DNA of 64,000 nucleotides, taken from Mesaphorura yosii. Its lineage: Eukaryota > Arthropoda > Collembola > Poduromorpha > Tullbergiidae. Position numbers and translations under genes: made by a program. Positions 1 to 10,876 of the stretch are shown here, in pieces. Within the stretch, counting starts at the first letter, position 1; each line of letters begins with the position of its first letter. The stretch is from positions 62,001 through 126,000 of the forward strand of contig WIXG01000210.1 in assembly GCA_009869945.1 (NCBI GenBank), in the 5' to 3' direction. Below the pieces are notes generated by a model. It had not been told where the DNA came from, ran no database searches, and saw only the letters and a program-made list of their open reading frames with translations.

Positions 1-1445
1 TATTATTAGTTTATATGTCCATTTCCGTGTGCGCGATTGTGGAGATGGGTGAACATTTTTCATGTCGGTACTTTACTTTTTAGCATCATCGCATTGGATT
101 CTATTCTATCAGAGTTATGCGAATCAACACAGTGAAAGAAAATACATGAACCCACCGTCCGTGATTTGATCTGTGTATTACTCACTGCGTGCATCAGCAC
201 AAAATTTGCGCAGATTTTCATTACAGAAGTACTCTTCCCTCTCAAACGGTCGCATTCCATTGTACTCATGTCGCCCATGAATTATGCACATTGTGGAAGC
301 AATTAAATGTTTGTCATCAATTTGTGCGTGGGATGTGATTCACACGGGACCTGATTCGAACGTCAGTATTATCAAGCATTGCTAACTCGATCATTCAGCT
401 AATTGACCCGCTCGGGATGCGGTCCGTTTGAATGAATGCAGTGGCAGCAAAGAACTTGTGCCAGAACAATTTATTTGACGGAATTGAGAATTCGACCCTT
501 TATGCAATGACATACAAACGAAACGAGAGTAGGACCATTGAATTATAGCGTAGCCATGCCGCACCAACGTGAAGAAATGGAAAGAATAAGCTTCTTGTAA
601 TGAAGAATGATAAAATCGCGTCGTTTGAATCCACAGAAGAGCGCCTTCATTTTGCCGCAGATTTTGCTGAACCTAAACCACAAGCATCAGAGACATCTTA
701 CATTAGTAATATCCGAATTTGGCCGTAGAAATCGCACTTTGGGGATCGAGACTGGAGAATTTGTGTAACAGAAAAAGAAATCCGAACATATCCATAAGCA
801 GCCATGCGAGGTGCCGTCCGTGTCCGCGTCGTAGAATGTCACATGCATTCTCACCATTGCTGTGACACATGCAAAATGAATACGAAGGAGAACCAAGTGC
901 TACTGTGTGTAATTTGCAACAGAGTGAATTTAAAGTTTAATGTCAAATCATAACATAATAGAGCCTTGCATAGATTCAAAGTGATGTGTTTTACAGATCA
1001 GCAGATTTGTTAGCTGACCAAAGCAAACAATTTAAACTAGACTTAAGATAGACAAGAGATGGAAAGAGTCAAGGTACATTGAGAATGCCAAGCTGCTTAA
1101 TTGAATGCATGATTAAGCAACTACGATGGAGCAGAGCTTAGAGAGCGTAATGCGCTAATGTTGGCTACACTCGAGAGACTACATTTCTGAAGGACTACGT
1201 GGTTATCATTTCATACTATCAAGTTCGTCTACGCTCGAGAAAAAGGCTGGCAGGGCATGCCTTTGTGACGTAAGACTGAAGCGAAAACTGTCATGCTCGT
1301 CTTCCTCATCAACAAGCCAGGACTCTATGGATAAAGGGGGACTAGACGTCTCGGGTTCGTCTGAAATCTTCTGATCAGACTCAGCTGAGGTTGAGGTGGC
1401 GGCTAAGGAAGTGGCTACTCAAAGAAGGACAGACAAGAGAAAGAA
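1..1445. other. non-coding stretch downstream of the cyclase gene
   Basis: I find no exon here that I can support. The short ORFs on both strands show no family resemblance and are not flanked by convincing splice sites. The right part probably holds the 3' UTR of the minus-strand guanylate cyclase gene, whose stop codon is at 1446-1448. An AATAAA on the minus strand near 470 is one possible cleavage signal, but it would imply a UTR of about 1 kb. Confidence 0.4.
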
Positions 1446-4400
1446 TCAGAGCAAGTTACACGCCTGACTGATTACTTCCTTCTGCCTGGCACGAAAGCCC
1501 GAGCAACCCATCTGTGCCATGGCTTCTGAAGTCAGCAATGCTACTTTGTTTTCACGTATTCTCTTGAGTAGAGGATCTTTCTTGCCCTCACCTTTTCGCG
1601 AGTCCCCTTCCTTCTTCGAGGCATTCGCAACCGAGTTGCCTTCCACGGAATTCGATTCAACACTATTCAAAGTAGCTTTCGCGTTCACAGAATTCTCCTG
1701 GCTCTGGTTCTCTGACGATTCTGAGCTGGGAGGTGGATTACAGTTTGCCTGATCTGCATCATTCGGCTTACTATTACTAGAAACAACTGACTCGGCTGGC
1801 TTAGCAGACTGCGTCGTGGGCGGAGCTGCTGCCGTCGGCGTGCTCGGGACGGAGCCGGCTGGTGTAGGAGGCAAATCTTGTAATGCGGGTGTCGAAATCG
1901 GTGCAGGCACCGGTGCTTCGGGGGTCGCCAGAGTAGGAGGTGGGGCAGACTGAAGAGGAGTCGCGGAATTTGGGTTCGTTTTGGTTGTTGGCCATCCTTC
2001 CTTTCTGGAATCTTCTCGTGCTATGGTGAATGATCTCGACACTGCCTCTTTCGCCCTTTCCAGGTTCAATTTTTGGGGTGCTCGTGCTTGAGGAATACGA
2101 CTCTCAGACGTCTTCGAGTCTATAGAATACGACGAAGTGACCTTACCACGCCCTGGAGCCTCGTCGGTTACACTTTTTTCTAATTAAGCAGACAAGAGTC
2201 CTAAATTCAATGTTGTAGTACTTTTGTCGTTTCGAGAAATGGTCGAGCGAAATTATCACGATTACCTTTGACCAACCTGGCGGCACTGGAAGTTGAGTCG
2301 CCAGAAATGCTTGATGTAGTTTTCCGCAGCGGCAGCGCCTCTGTCGGAAGCTGTGGTGCAGCCCACGAGAACGTGTTGCACTGAAGCTGGTGCAGCGGAA
2401 TGCGTCCAGTACGCCCAGTCAGCCAGTAAGTGCTCATCATGCCTGGAGGACAGAACGCCATACTTAAATACTGGTTTCCGCCTTAAGAATGTTTCTAGTT
2501 GATTTTGCACCTTTTCCTTTCATAGCCACTTCACCACGGAACTCGTACTGATATGGAGATGGGAGCAGATTCTTGGTGCTCTCTGAGATCTGAATCCTGC
2601 CTGGTTCGCTTGTGGTCTCCATACGAGACGCTGAAAAACAGGAACCAGCCAGTGAGTACGAAAAATTCTACTCGTAACACCAAAATTTGAAAGATAACCC
2701 ACATGTGTTGACACAATCACCGAATAAGCACCATCTGGGCATTTTGAGCCCGACAACACCGGCTACGACGGTTCCAGAATGACAGCCAACCCGAAGCTTC
2801 AAATGTTCCTCCTCTGGGTGGTTAGTAATTATCAGTGGACAAAGCAACGCGTATTTTAGTGAATTGGACGTTACCATTTGACGGGTCGCGAAGACCAATC
2901 GAAGCATCAATCATGTCCATTGCCATGTCGCAGATTTTCTCAGCGTGGTTGGGCTCCTTGTTGGGAGCCCCAGACACAACCATGTAGGCATCACCAATGG
3001 TCTCGACCTACAGTCACAAAATGTGGTCAGATTAATTGCGGCCTGTAGCATGAAAAATAATTACGACACAAAAGATACACATGCGGGCCAACCTTGTAGA
3101 CGCCATTTCTTTCAGTGAGCTGATCAAAGAGCGAATACATGTGGTTGAGCATGGACACAACCTGCATCGGCGTGATGCGACTGCAGATTTCGGTGAACGT
3201 GACCACGTCAGAGAAGAGCACGGAGACCACGTCGTACACCTGCAAATGCACGGAGAGGAATTATGAAGCACTCGTCTCGCCTAATTAGTTCAGGGAATTC
3301 CTGTTCATCGATTGCGCTTGTCCTCCTCAGAGCCCATCTCTAGCCACGGGACGGCTTCAAATTAATTTAAGCGGAAGCGACGAGAACTTACTTCGCAAGT
3401 ATCGACAGGATTTTCTCCCAAGCGAATTCTGTCCGCAACTTGTTTCGGTATCATTTGGTACAACAGCTCGTCGGTCTTTTTCATTTCCTCGTCCAATTTC
3501 TTCATGCTGTCTTCAAGCTTGTGCGACTTTTGCTGCTCTTGATCCAAAGCAAGCTTCAACTCAACCGACTGCTGAGACCCAGCCAAAATCAAGTCTCTGT
3601 AATTTGTAGTTTTAAGTTTCAACCAGGGCAGATTCGTCAAATGAAGAGCATTTCAGAGGTTTAAGCTAACCGACTGCAATCATGCAGCGGAAGGTCGTTT
3701 ACGTATAATCCAGCAGCGAGCAAAGTGCCCAAGTCAGCCATGACAGGGCTTGCAAGGTAAATAATCATTTCCCAGTCGTCCATGTATTTCATTTGTCCTG
3801 TCAAACAGAATCATACTTGAGTTGCTTCCTTGTGTTCTTGAGTAGGCTAGGCATAATTTCACCTTTCAAACGCAGGTTGAACCCGGAATCTTCTTCGTCC
3901 AAGTCCAGGAATGCTTCATCCTCGTTAATCGCAGCCACAGTAATCAACTCAAATACATTGTTGACACGTTCAAGAACCTGAACAGGGCACAATACGCGAC
4001 TTGTATAACAAACGCTGAGCTTCGAAAGCCAGTTTTGGCAACTTACATGTGGAAATGTGAATGAAATCATCGGGCGAATCAATTCAAAAGTATCCGTAAT
4101 TGCCTGTCCAGTCAAGTCCTTCAGAATGGTGTGAAGAGATTGTCCAATGTGCCGGATAATCATGCTTTGACTGAGGACAAAGACAAAAGTAATAGATCGA
4201 TCATTCGTTGCGAATGTGACTGGAACTTACTCAAATACAACGCAGAACGGAAATAGATCGAACAAAACGCTTGGCTTTACAGGAAGCTGTTGCTCATCTC
4301 GATAGAGAGACAACAAAGATTCCGACTGTAACAAAAAGTGAAACGTTTGACACAGACCATCATGGTGTGACCATACTAATGACTCACTTGAATGAGAGCA

Positions 4401-5161
4401 CGATTGTCGAATTTCAGTTGGAAGGTGACGTGGTTGGTTTCACCGTCCATTTCTTCTCCAAGCAATTCGATATTACAATCACTGTCGTAAAAGTGCTTGG
4501 CCACCTACACAGACAATTTGGAAATCAAGATCGAGATACTTCTTCGTGTACACAACGAAAGAGCGGAAGAATGCCCGAACTTGTTTGATCTGTCCCATGG
4601 CATAATAAATGAATCCACGACGCTTGCTTCGGTAGTGGAGGACGAGACCATCCACTGATTCATCTGAGCAGAAGAACGACGGCGCTCTCATCTTCGGATA
4701 CGAGAACTTCAAGTACTCGTGCAAATTGTCCAAGCCTGTGTTAGCAACAAAAGTTAAGCCACCGCGTCATATAAAAAACAAACTTTGCGCCTCTCACCGT
4801 TGAGAAAGTCTCGCATGTGGCGTCCCAAGACCGACATAACCTGATCGTATCCATACTGCCCCACGAATTCCACAAAGTAGACTCCCATGGCCTCAAAGAA
4901 TTCCTTCTCGTTGACTCCAAGCACCTAGTCAACGCAATTACGGCATGCCAATCACAATTAGTGTACATGGCACAGGCTTCAACTTCGGCTTACCACCGTG
5001 GCACTCTTGGCAAGCCTTGGGATGACTGTCTCAGCGTAAACATGATGAATACTGAACGACGGTGCATCGATCCCGCAGTGCCGGCGTACAGATTCCCATT
5101 TGGCCTCTCCCCACTGGATCTTTATGAACGCTGCAAGATTTTCCAAAACAAGCCCATACAT
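1446..5161 (-). CDS. Gyc88E: atypical soluble guanylate cyclase, Gyc-88E-type beta subunit
   Basis: Makes cGMP from GTP and senses gas ligands through heme. Fifteen exons on the minus strand: 4994-5161, 4798-4924, 4581-4735, 4388-4504, 4231-4325, 4047-4170, 3863-3977, 3671-3797, 3392-3596, 3093-3239, 2875-3007, 2703-2813, 2511-2630, 2266-2442, 1446-2179. All phases join, giving 884 aa. The H-NOX domain starts at MYGLVLENL and has the proximal heme histidine (H104, in LDNLHEY) and the Y-x-S-x-R motif (Y133, S135, R137). The H-NOX-associated region and a coiled coil (about 345-400) precede the cyclase domain (about 411-590). That domain keeps both metal aspartates (D422 in FSD, D466 in IGDAY), guanine-specificity residues E462 and C533, and N540/R544. 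Human beta1 lacks one metal Asp, so this protein could work as a homodimer, as known for Gyc-88E. The last exon adds a Pro/Ser/Asn-rich tail of about 245 residues. Exon 3 uses a weak donor (CAA|GTTCGG), chosen because it restores the conserved GQIKQ-VAKHFY reading. Confidence 0.95.
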
Positions 5162-7054
5162 TTTGGAGTTCCTTCTGACGATGACTTTCCTTCACACAAG
5201 AGCTGAAGCTGAAGAACTTTCTCCACGAACAAGCGACTGAGGGAACACACTTTCCTTCCCTGCACTGGTGAAGACCAGAACCAGAACGCAGGAACTGCGT
5301 GTGTTCGCTTTAAAAATCCTCAAAGACACTGCCAGCACAAAGCAACTGGTCTTCTCTACCCCACTGTCCGTCAGCGACTAAGCTGTATCCTATCTCATCC
5401 ATTACTTTTTGAGTTTCTGATTAAAATGATTGCTTTAGTATTTCGAAATCTCTGCGAGAGTCTCTCTGTTTATGACATGGTACATTTGGCGAAGGATTTG
5501 CAACATTCATCGATGGACGAATTTTTGAGAGAATCTTTCGCAAGTTATTTGTCCCAAATAAAATGTACTCGTGTGCCACATTGTTATGGAGAAAGTGGCA
5601 TTGCAATAGTCCTTCAAATGCCCACACGGGGGTTACTAAGTACAAAGCCAGGATTCGGAGGCAATGTCTGACTTGTCATGTCAAAATGTAATTGATTGTT
5701 GTCGGGATTTTAATAAGTTCTTTTTCGTACTGGAATGAGACGAGGTAATGTAATCAGGAAGCTATTTCTGGAACATAACACACGCAGGATTTCTTCATCA
5801 TCTCTTCAACACATCAAGTGTACCTCAGGAATGGGGTCTGAAGAACCTTTGCTTCCGTCATGACCGGATTTTCACTGAGAAATGATATTAAAACAGCGAC
5901 CGCTAACGTTCTGACGATGACGAGGTACTTCTAATATTGGACTGGAATTTTTCGTTGTGTCATTCTGGCAATATTGAGGTGAGGATGGCAACAAACTTAT
6001 AAGTACTAACAATGAGACCTACCAACTACAGAGATAAGAATCATAAGCATGGCTTTAGTTGGAGGGTTGTGAATTCACATGCCAATTCCTAAAGCTTGCT
6101 TTTGAAATCTGATGCAGCTGATGAACTCAGCCTGACACAGCTGAGCCAAGGTGTTTGCGAGAAAGTTAAAGATATAAGAACATGTTCGAATTTATCTTAC
6201 GGGGCTGGGCAAGCGAATGAAACCCTAAATAATTATGAGATTAAAGATTTGAGCATTGAGGGATCAGCTATCAGAGTGCTTTTGTTCTACTCCCAACAGA
6301 TCCAAGCCCGTGATATTACTAATGAATTCCATGTCTGGACAGGATAATTTAGCAGGACAGAAGTCATGCAATCAAAACATCGCTCATTTGCCAACTTTCG
6401 TACACTTGGGAATTCTATTTCTGCTCCACTCAGAACGGAGATTTCTGCTCCAATTTCTACATAAGAATATCATGAATTTCGCCACAACTCACGACAGTCA
6501 GAAAACAGTTGAATTCTCTATCAAATTAATTTTGATCGATCAAAGTTGCTTCTTTCGGGCATGGAGTCCCATTCACGCAATGAATTATTCGTTTAGTGTA
6601 TTTGGAGCCGCGTTAATGTGTATGAACGTTTTACACTTGGAATATCGGTGCAATGAGTTGATGAACCAACGGAGTAAAGATCACCTTGGTATTTCATCCG
6701 AAAAGTGAGAGTGATTGAACACATTGAAACCCGAACCATTTAAAAAGAGCGCATTTAGCTCTTCACAATTCAGCTTGCCTCGCATGCAACAGCAGAAAAT
6801 AGTTCACGAGAGCGAGTCAAAAATGCCCATAACAAGCATTCTGCATGAAAATGGAGTGCAACGAACTGATGTCATGATGCTCAGCACCGACATCGGGCTC
6901 GAGTGCCTGTACCGGTGTGAAGAATGCGGAGCGAATCATGTCGATTTAAACTATATTTAAAGTTTTAATAAATCATTTGAAATCGATTCAGTGATCCGTG
7001 CAGATTGTGAGTTCATTTGTCGAAGTATTCATCAATCAAAATTTCAAAGGAATC
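5162..7054. other. unresolved interval with weak plus-strand ORFs
   Basis: The left edge holds the cyclase 5' UTR and promoter. Three plus-strand open stretches (5426-5671, 6096-6347, 6256-6708) and a fourth at 6715-6960 lie in a row, but I could not join them into one frame. The last stretch has a possible acceptor near 6769 (CACAATTCAG), contains a Cys-x-x-Cys pair (RCEECG) and ends in TAA at 6958-6960. An AATAAA follows within 10 bases. This could be the terminal exon of an unrecognised gene or a decayed one. No protein family is recognised. Confidence 0.25.
6967..6972 (+). terminator. candidate polyadenylation signal AATAAA
   Basis: A canonical AATAAA lies 6 bases after the TAA that closes the plus-strand open stretch ending at 6960. 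It would serve a transcript ending at about 6990, just before the 5' UTR of the small gene at 7055. It is the best sign that 5.4-6.96 kb contains a transcribed gene, but a single hexamer in AT-rich DNA is weak evidence. Confidence 0.25.
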
Positions 7055-7453
7055 ATGTCGAAGAAGGTATACACGGCGGGTAAGCACAATTAATTCATTT
7101 ACTAAAAATTTTGGCTGAAGAATCCATCTGTCCATCATAAAGACCTGTGAATGTTTGTTCTTATCAGAGGAGCCGGCGATTATGTATCAAGTCATAGGAA
7201 TGAAGTCGTCTGCACCTCTTAAGGCAACAAGCGCCAGGAATACTTGCGTCGACTGTAAAGCTGTACAAGGTACCAACTAGAATTCCAGCATCCAGCTACT
7301 CCGCGCAAAAATTCTTCTGAAATCATAGCGAGCATCCCGAAGGGAGGCCGAAACAAGAAAAATGAACCTGAAAGTGTGGTGTTTAGAAGGAACGGGAAAT
7401 TGAGAGCCGTGAACCTAGAGGTTCCTGCAGACGGAAAAGTTGTCCTTATTTAA
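7055..7453 (+). CDS. small uncharacterised protein, 83 aa, three exons
   Basis: Exons 7055-7079, 7168-7269 and 7329-7453 join in phase (1, 1) with canonical GT-AG introns of 88 and 59 bp. They encode 83 residues from MSKKVYTA to GKVVLI. The protein has one Cys-x-x-Cys (TCVDCK) in the middle and a basic linker (KGGRNKK). Its C-terminal third looks like beta strands (VVFRRNGKLRAV, then VPADGKVVLI). There is no signal peptide or membrane segment. I do not recognise the family, so no function is given. The start is the first ATG after a run lacking in-frame coding, in context AATCATGT. The gene converges on the TMEM165 gene; their stop codons are about 150 bp apart. Confidence 0.6.
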
Positions 7454-7500
7454 ATGTCTTCTAATTACAATTGAGGGAGTCTTGCATCACAGATTGTAAT

Positions 7501-7506
7501 TTTATT
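7501..7506 (-). terminator. polyadenylation signal AATAAA for the TMEM165 gene
   Basis: TTTATT on the plus strand reads AATAAA on the minus strand, about 100 bases after the TMEM165 stop codon at 7607-7609. Position and spacing fit a short 3' UTR. It falls inside the narrow gap shared with the convergent 83-aa gene, so the two 3' UTRs probably overlap. Confidence 0.5.
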
Positions 7507-7606
7507 AATAAGTTATATAGCATATGTTGTGTATCTTAAAATGTATGATGCCCTATAGTAAATCATAGTTTCGTACCTTAATCTTTTCAATTTTAGTTTT
7601 TTGTTT

Positions 7607-8774
7607 CTAAGGAGTTAGAAAAAGCGACGTAACGGCAAAAATCAGAAAAACAATTCCACCGATGATTGTCACTGCAAATTGCAATATTGTGTATTAGCAC
7701 AAGTTTATATACGTATTATGGATAATTATTTAGTATTGTATAAGTATGTAGTTACCTGTTTTCACAGAAATTCTTTGTGCAATCATTCTTCCTCCTAGAA
7801 CGGCCAGTCCCGTACAGAGAGAGTGGCCCAATATGCCTCCAATGCACACACCAGGAATATCCTACAACATTTGCGATCACATTTTAGATTGGATACGATT
7901 TTCGATATTACTCATTTTCTTTATCACGACTTGAAAAGTCTGTTTCAAGTAGAATTATTTCTTATCAGCTTGGAGAACGGAGGAAGTTAGAACTTACTTC
8001 CGTAGCTGCTAAGACTACTGTTGCTAGTTGAGATCTGTCACCCCATTCGGCAAGAAAAGTCATCGAGAGTGCTTGCAAAAATACTCTGGAGAAAAATGCA
8101 AAAAGAATCCTTCTCGCCTTTGACGGTAATTTCGGAGGAGTTGCTACTCCAACTTCTACGTCGGGATTTAATGGAACGCTTTCAACCTGCAAAGTGATTA
8201 TCAAAGTATTTACAATTTGTGATTTGTAGCTGGCAATGTCTCTAGTCTAAATTCCTGGCATCATATTACAGGTACGTGATAGATTATAATTAATAAATAA
8301 AGTATTTACAGATTCTTCTTGCTTCCGTAAGTTGGCCTGGACCTCCTCCAGTTCTTCTGCACCCTCCTCATCGCTCATCTTGCACCCGTCGTATAGCATT
8401 TTGAATCCGAATAAGGCAAACAGCGCCGTAGAGATGTAGTAGGTGTAGATGCGAGGAATTATGGTAGTTGCATAACCAAATAATGCTGAAAATCAAATAG
8501 AGTCAAGGCATCTGCGTTACCGGAGATCTGGTCAAAGGTAGATCGAATGGCAATTACCTGATAAGATGGTCATGAATCCTAATGCCGACATAGCTCCTAA
8601 GAACACAGTCAGTCGAGGATGTCTCATTGCCATAATTGCTGCTATGAAAAACGTCTTGTCGCCCAACTCTGACACTACGATCATGGCTAAGGATGCCACA
8701 AAGGCATGGATGAATCCAAGGGACCCATCCACTTCCGGCGCCGGAGTTGTAACGTGTTCGGGTATGAAGTCCAT
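7607..8774 (-). CDS. TMEM165: TMEM165/GDT1 family cation transporter (UPF0016)
   Basis: A Golgi or endolysosomal membrane protein of the family that exchanges Ca2+/Mn2+ for protons and supports Golgi glycosylation. Five minus-strand exons: 8558-8774, 8310-8485, 7998-8186, 7756-7861, 7607-7671. All are in phase and give 250 aa. The two family signature repeats are clear: E36-L-G-D-K-T in the first half and E178-W-G-D-R-S in the second, each at the start of a three-helix bundle. A charged central loop (EELEEVQANL) separates them, as in human TMEM165. The chosen Met lies 6 bases after a possible acceptor (GCGTTAG|GAGCC), so an upstream exon carrying the usual N-terminal signal or first helix could be missing. 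Human TMEM165 is longer at the N-terminus. Upstream at 8781-9060 I could not find such an exon. Confidence 0.93.
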
Positions 8775-8780
8775 GGCTCC

Positions 8781-9293
8781 TAACGCAACAATAAATCGAT
8801 TTATACATTAAAGAATTTCCAAACCCAGTTAGCAAACCTCCAGTAGCACCAGCGTGGTTGCTTACTCCGCCTAACTCTAACTACATCTAGTTTAAATCAT
8901 GTCTAATCCCCAGACATTGTAAGTATTCCTTAATCTTTTCCTCAGGCATTTTACAGATATTACCTAACCTGGGTTACCTACTAAAAATTGACAGAGCACA
9001 TGTTAAATATGAATACCGGGTCAAGGTCGTGCTTCTAATAAGCTTAGAATTGCAGCATAATCTTTTTATTGTGTTCAATGTTCAACAGTACCAAAAATAC
9101 TCGGTTCCTTCTGTTCTACCAGATTCCCTGCTGCCTCTTCCAAATTATATTGAATTTTCTGTTCCTAGCTAAATCTTGCTACTTACAATTGTGCTGTTCG
9201 ATCTTGCTACCGACTGTACCGGGTCAAATCATATTAGTTATGTCACAAAACGATACTTCATCATTCATGTCTGCCAGTTCAACTTACTATCTA
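8781..9293. other. promoter-side spacer between two minus-strand genes
   Basis: Upstream of the TMEM165 gene. It probably holds that gene's 5' UTR or first exon and the 3' end of the possible gene to its right. A minus-strand donor-like site (ATA|GTAAGTT) lies near 9290. I see no supported coding exon. Confidence 0.3.
9065..9070 (-). terminator. candidate polyadenylation signal AATAAA, minus strand
   Basis: TTTATT on the plus strand, inside AACACAATAAAAAG on the minus strand. It lies about 220 bases past the stop of the tentative gene at 9294-10876 and upstream of the TMEM165 start. It fits as the end of that tentative gene. Confidence 0.3.
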
Positions 9294-10876
9294 TCAATCC
9301 AGCGAAGAATTGCAACGAATTTGCTGGTTTTGACTATCAGTCTTATTGCTTAACGGATGATCAGGGCAGCACCACAATGGAGGAACGGAATGGAATACCA
9401 ACGTAAATTCTTCTATTGTAGACTCCACATGGCAGTTGGCAGGTATTCGAAGAGCAGGCAGACTACCGGAAGATCGGTGAAGATCAATGGTCAGTGATAC
9501 TCCTGACACATATTTCCTTAACGGAATGTGACGCAAGTTGGTGACACGCACACCGTAAGCGTAGCCAGCCGGGAAAGCAGTGCGTTACGTTATAGAACGA
9601 AAACTTTAACTCTTCACTGAAATCAGTAATACTTTCTGAAGCACTAGATCAACAGCCAGCCATCGAGGGCACAAACACTTGAGTCAACTTTGAGTCTGGT
9701 GATACAATGAAGGATACCGTAAAATTAAAACGATTGCAAATTACAATATGAGTCAGGTGGAGAGGAGCTAGAAACCGCAATACAATTTGTGGAGGATTAG
9801 TCAAACACTGCTACTACGACGGTACTGCACGTACTCTGATTTCAGACCGATTCACCGTATATGGGAGTGCGTCAGAATCTACAGCTTATGTGCTTATAGA
9901 TAAGCAGTATTTAATTATGATAGTGAACGGGATGGGACGAGAAGGCCAACTGCCTGTGTCTTGGTACAAGAAATTCCTTCAGATGTGACTTTAAATAAAA
10001 CCGCTGCACGAGTGCCAGTCTTGCATTCTGCGTGACTTCTCCATCTTTGTCTCTCAATCACGTTTAAAGTCACAACACAAGTGGAACGCGAGCGGTCGGT
10101 CGAGTATGGGACCTTGGTGGTGATTCAGCCAGCACAGCAGCAGACGATAGTTGTGCAACTGGATAATCTTCAAGCCTAATTCGACAACTTACGTCCACAC
10201 ATACATGTGTTGGTTGCAATGCCTGGCTGCTGCAAGAAGATGATCTCGATCTGGGAAGATAAAGGTCATGGCTTCGGTGTTGGCCGTAATCGTGCCTGTG
10301 CCGTCTGAGTGATGAGCGAGTGGAAGAAAATGTGGGCAATGCAATATCATCTTGACCCTTAGCAGAAACAATGAAAGTAGGCCAGAATGCAGTTATTTTG
10401 ATGCCTGCCCATTTGATTTGGGGAGAGGAATAGAAATGGAGCCAGCTAGGCCCTCCAGCGTAAGAGGTCTGCAGATTAACTTCTTTCAAAGTCGGCCGTG
10501 AATTCATTCAGACACAAAAAGGCTTGCCTTTGAGATAATCGAGAATGTCTTCCTGTCTTTTAATTAATTGATAATTGGCATTGCGTAATTATTCATTCTG
10601 ACGCAGAGTCAGTTTCCAAATTCGTGAATAAAATTCCCCGAGTGAAAGTTTTGAACAGCTTCACAAACCTTTAGTCTTGGTCTTTGGATTTTGAATGGGT
10701 TCATGATGCATGATTCCGTTCCCAACTTCTTGGAAGTAATTATCGTCAATTTTTGTTACTGATCTGTTGAACAGCAGTGGCACATATTTTCGTGATCGTT
10801 TAGAACTTGTTCTTGCTCTTGCAACAATCAGCTTGAGGGATTGACTTCCGACTGGCTGTTGCAATGCAGCAATCAT
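9294..10876 (-). CDS. tentative spliced gene, about 233 aa, family not recognised
   Basis: Model on the minus strand: exons 10665-10876, 10514-10556, 10357-10468, 10193-10304 and 9294-9516, all in phase. Exon 1 starts MIAALQQPVGSQ and is basic (SSKRSRKYVPLL). Exon 2 reads as a helix (QEDILDYLKGKPFC). Exons 3 and 4 join across a 52-bp intron to give a strand-rich stretch (WAGIKITAFWPTFIVSAKDG) and then a helix (RDHLLAAARHCNQHMY). The exon 4 donor is strong (AC|GTAAGT). The last exon reads KYVSGVSLTIDLHR and onward to a TGA. Weak points: the introns of 45 and 52 bp are shorter than others here, the exon 5 acceptor (CCGTTAAG) lacks a pyrimidine tract, and no homolog is known to me. The exon 1 boundary could instead be AAAG|GTTTGT. 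Treat the exon chain as a hypothesis; the exon 3-4 pairing is its best part. Confidence 0.35.

Noticed and set aside
10070-10507. A 145-aa minus-strand ORF
   Set aside because: It overlaps the tentative exons at 10193-10468 but changes to the wrong frame across the proposed 52-bp intron, where its sequence becomes an Arg/Ser-rich string without protein texture. Only the part from 10357 to 10468 is kept, in the spliced model.
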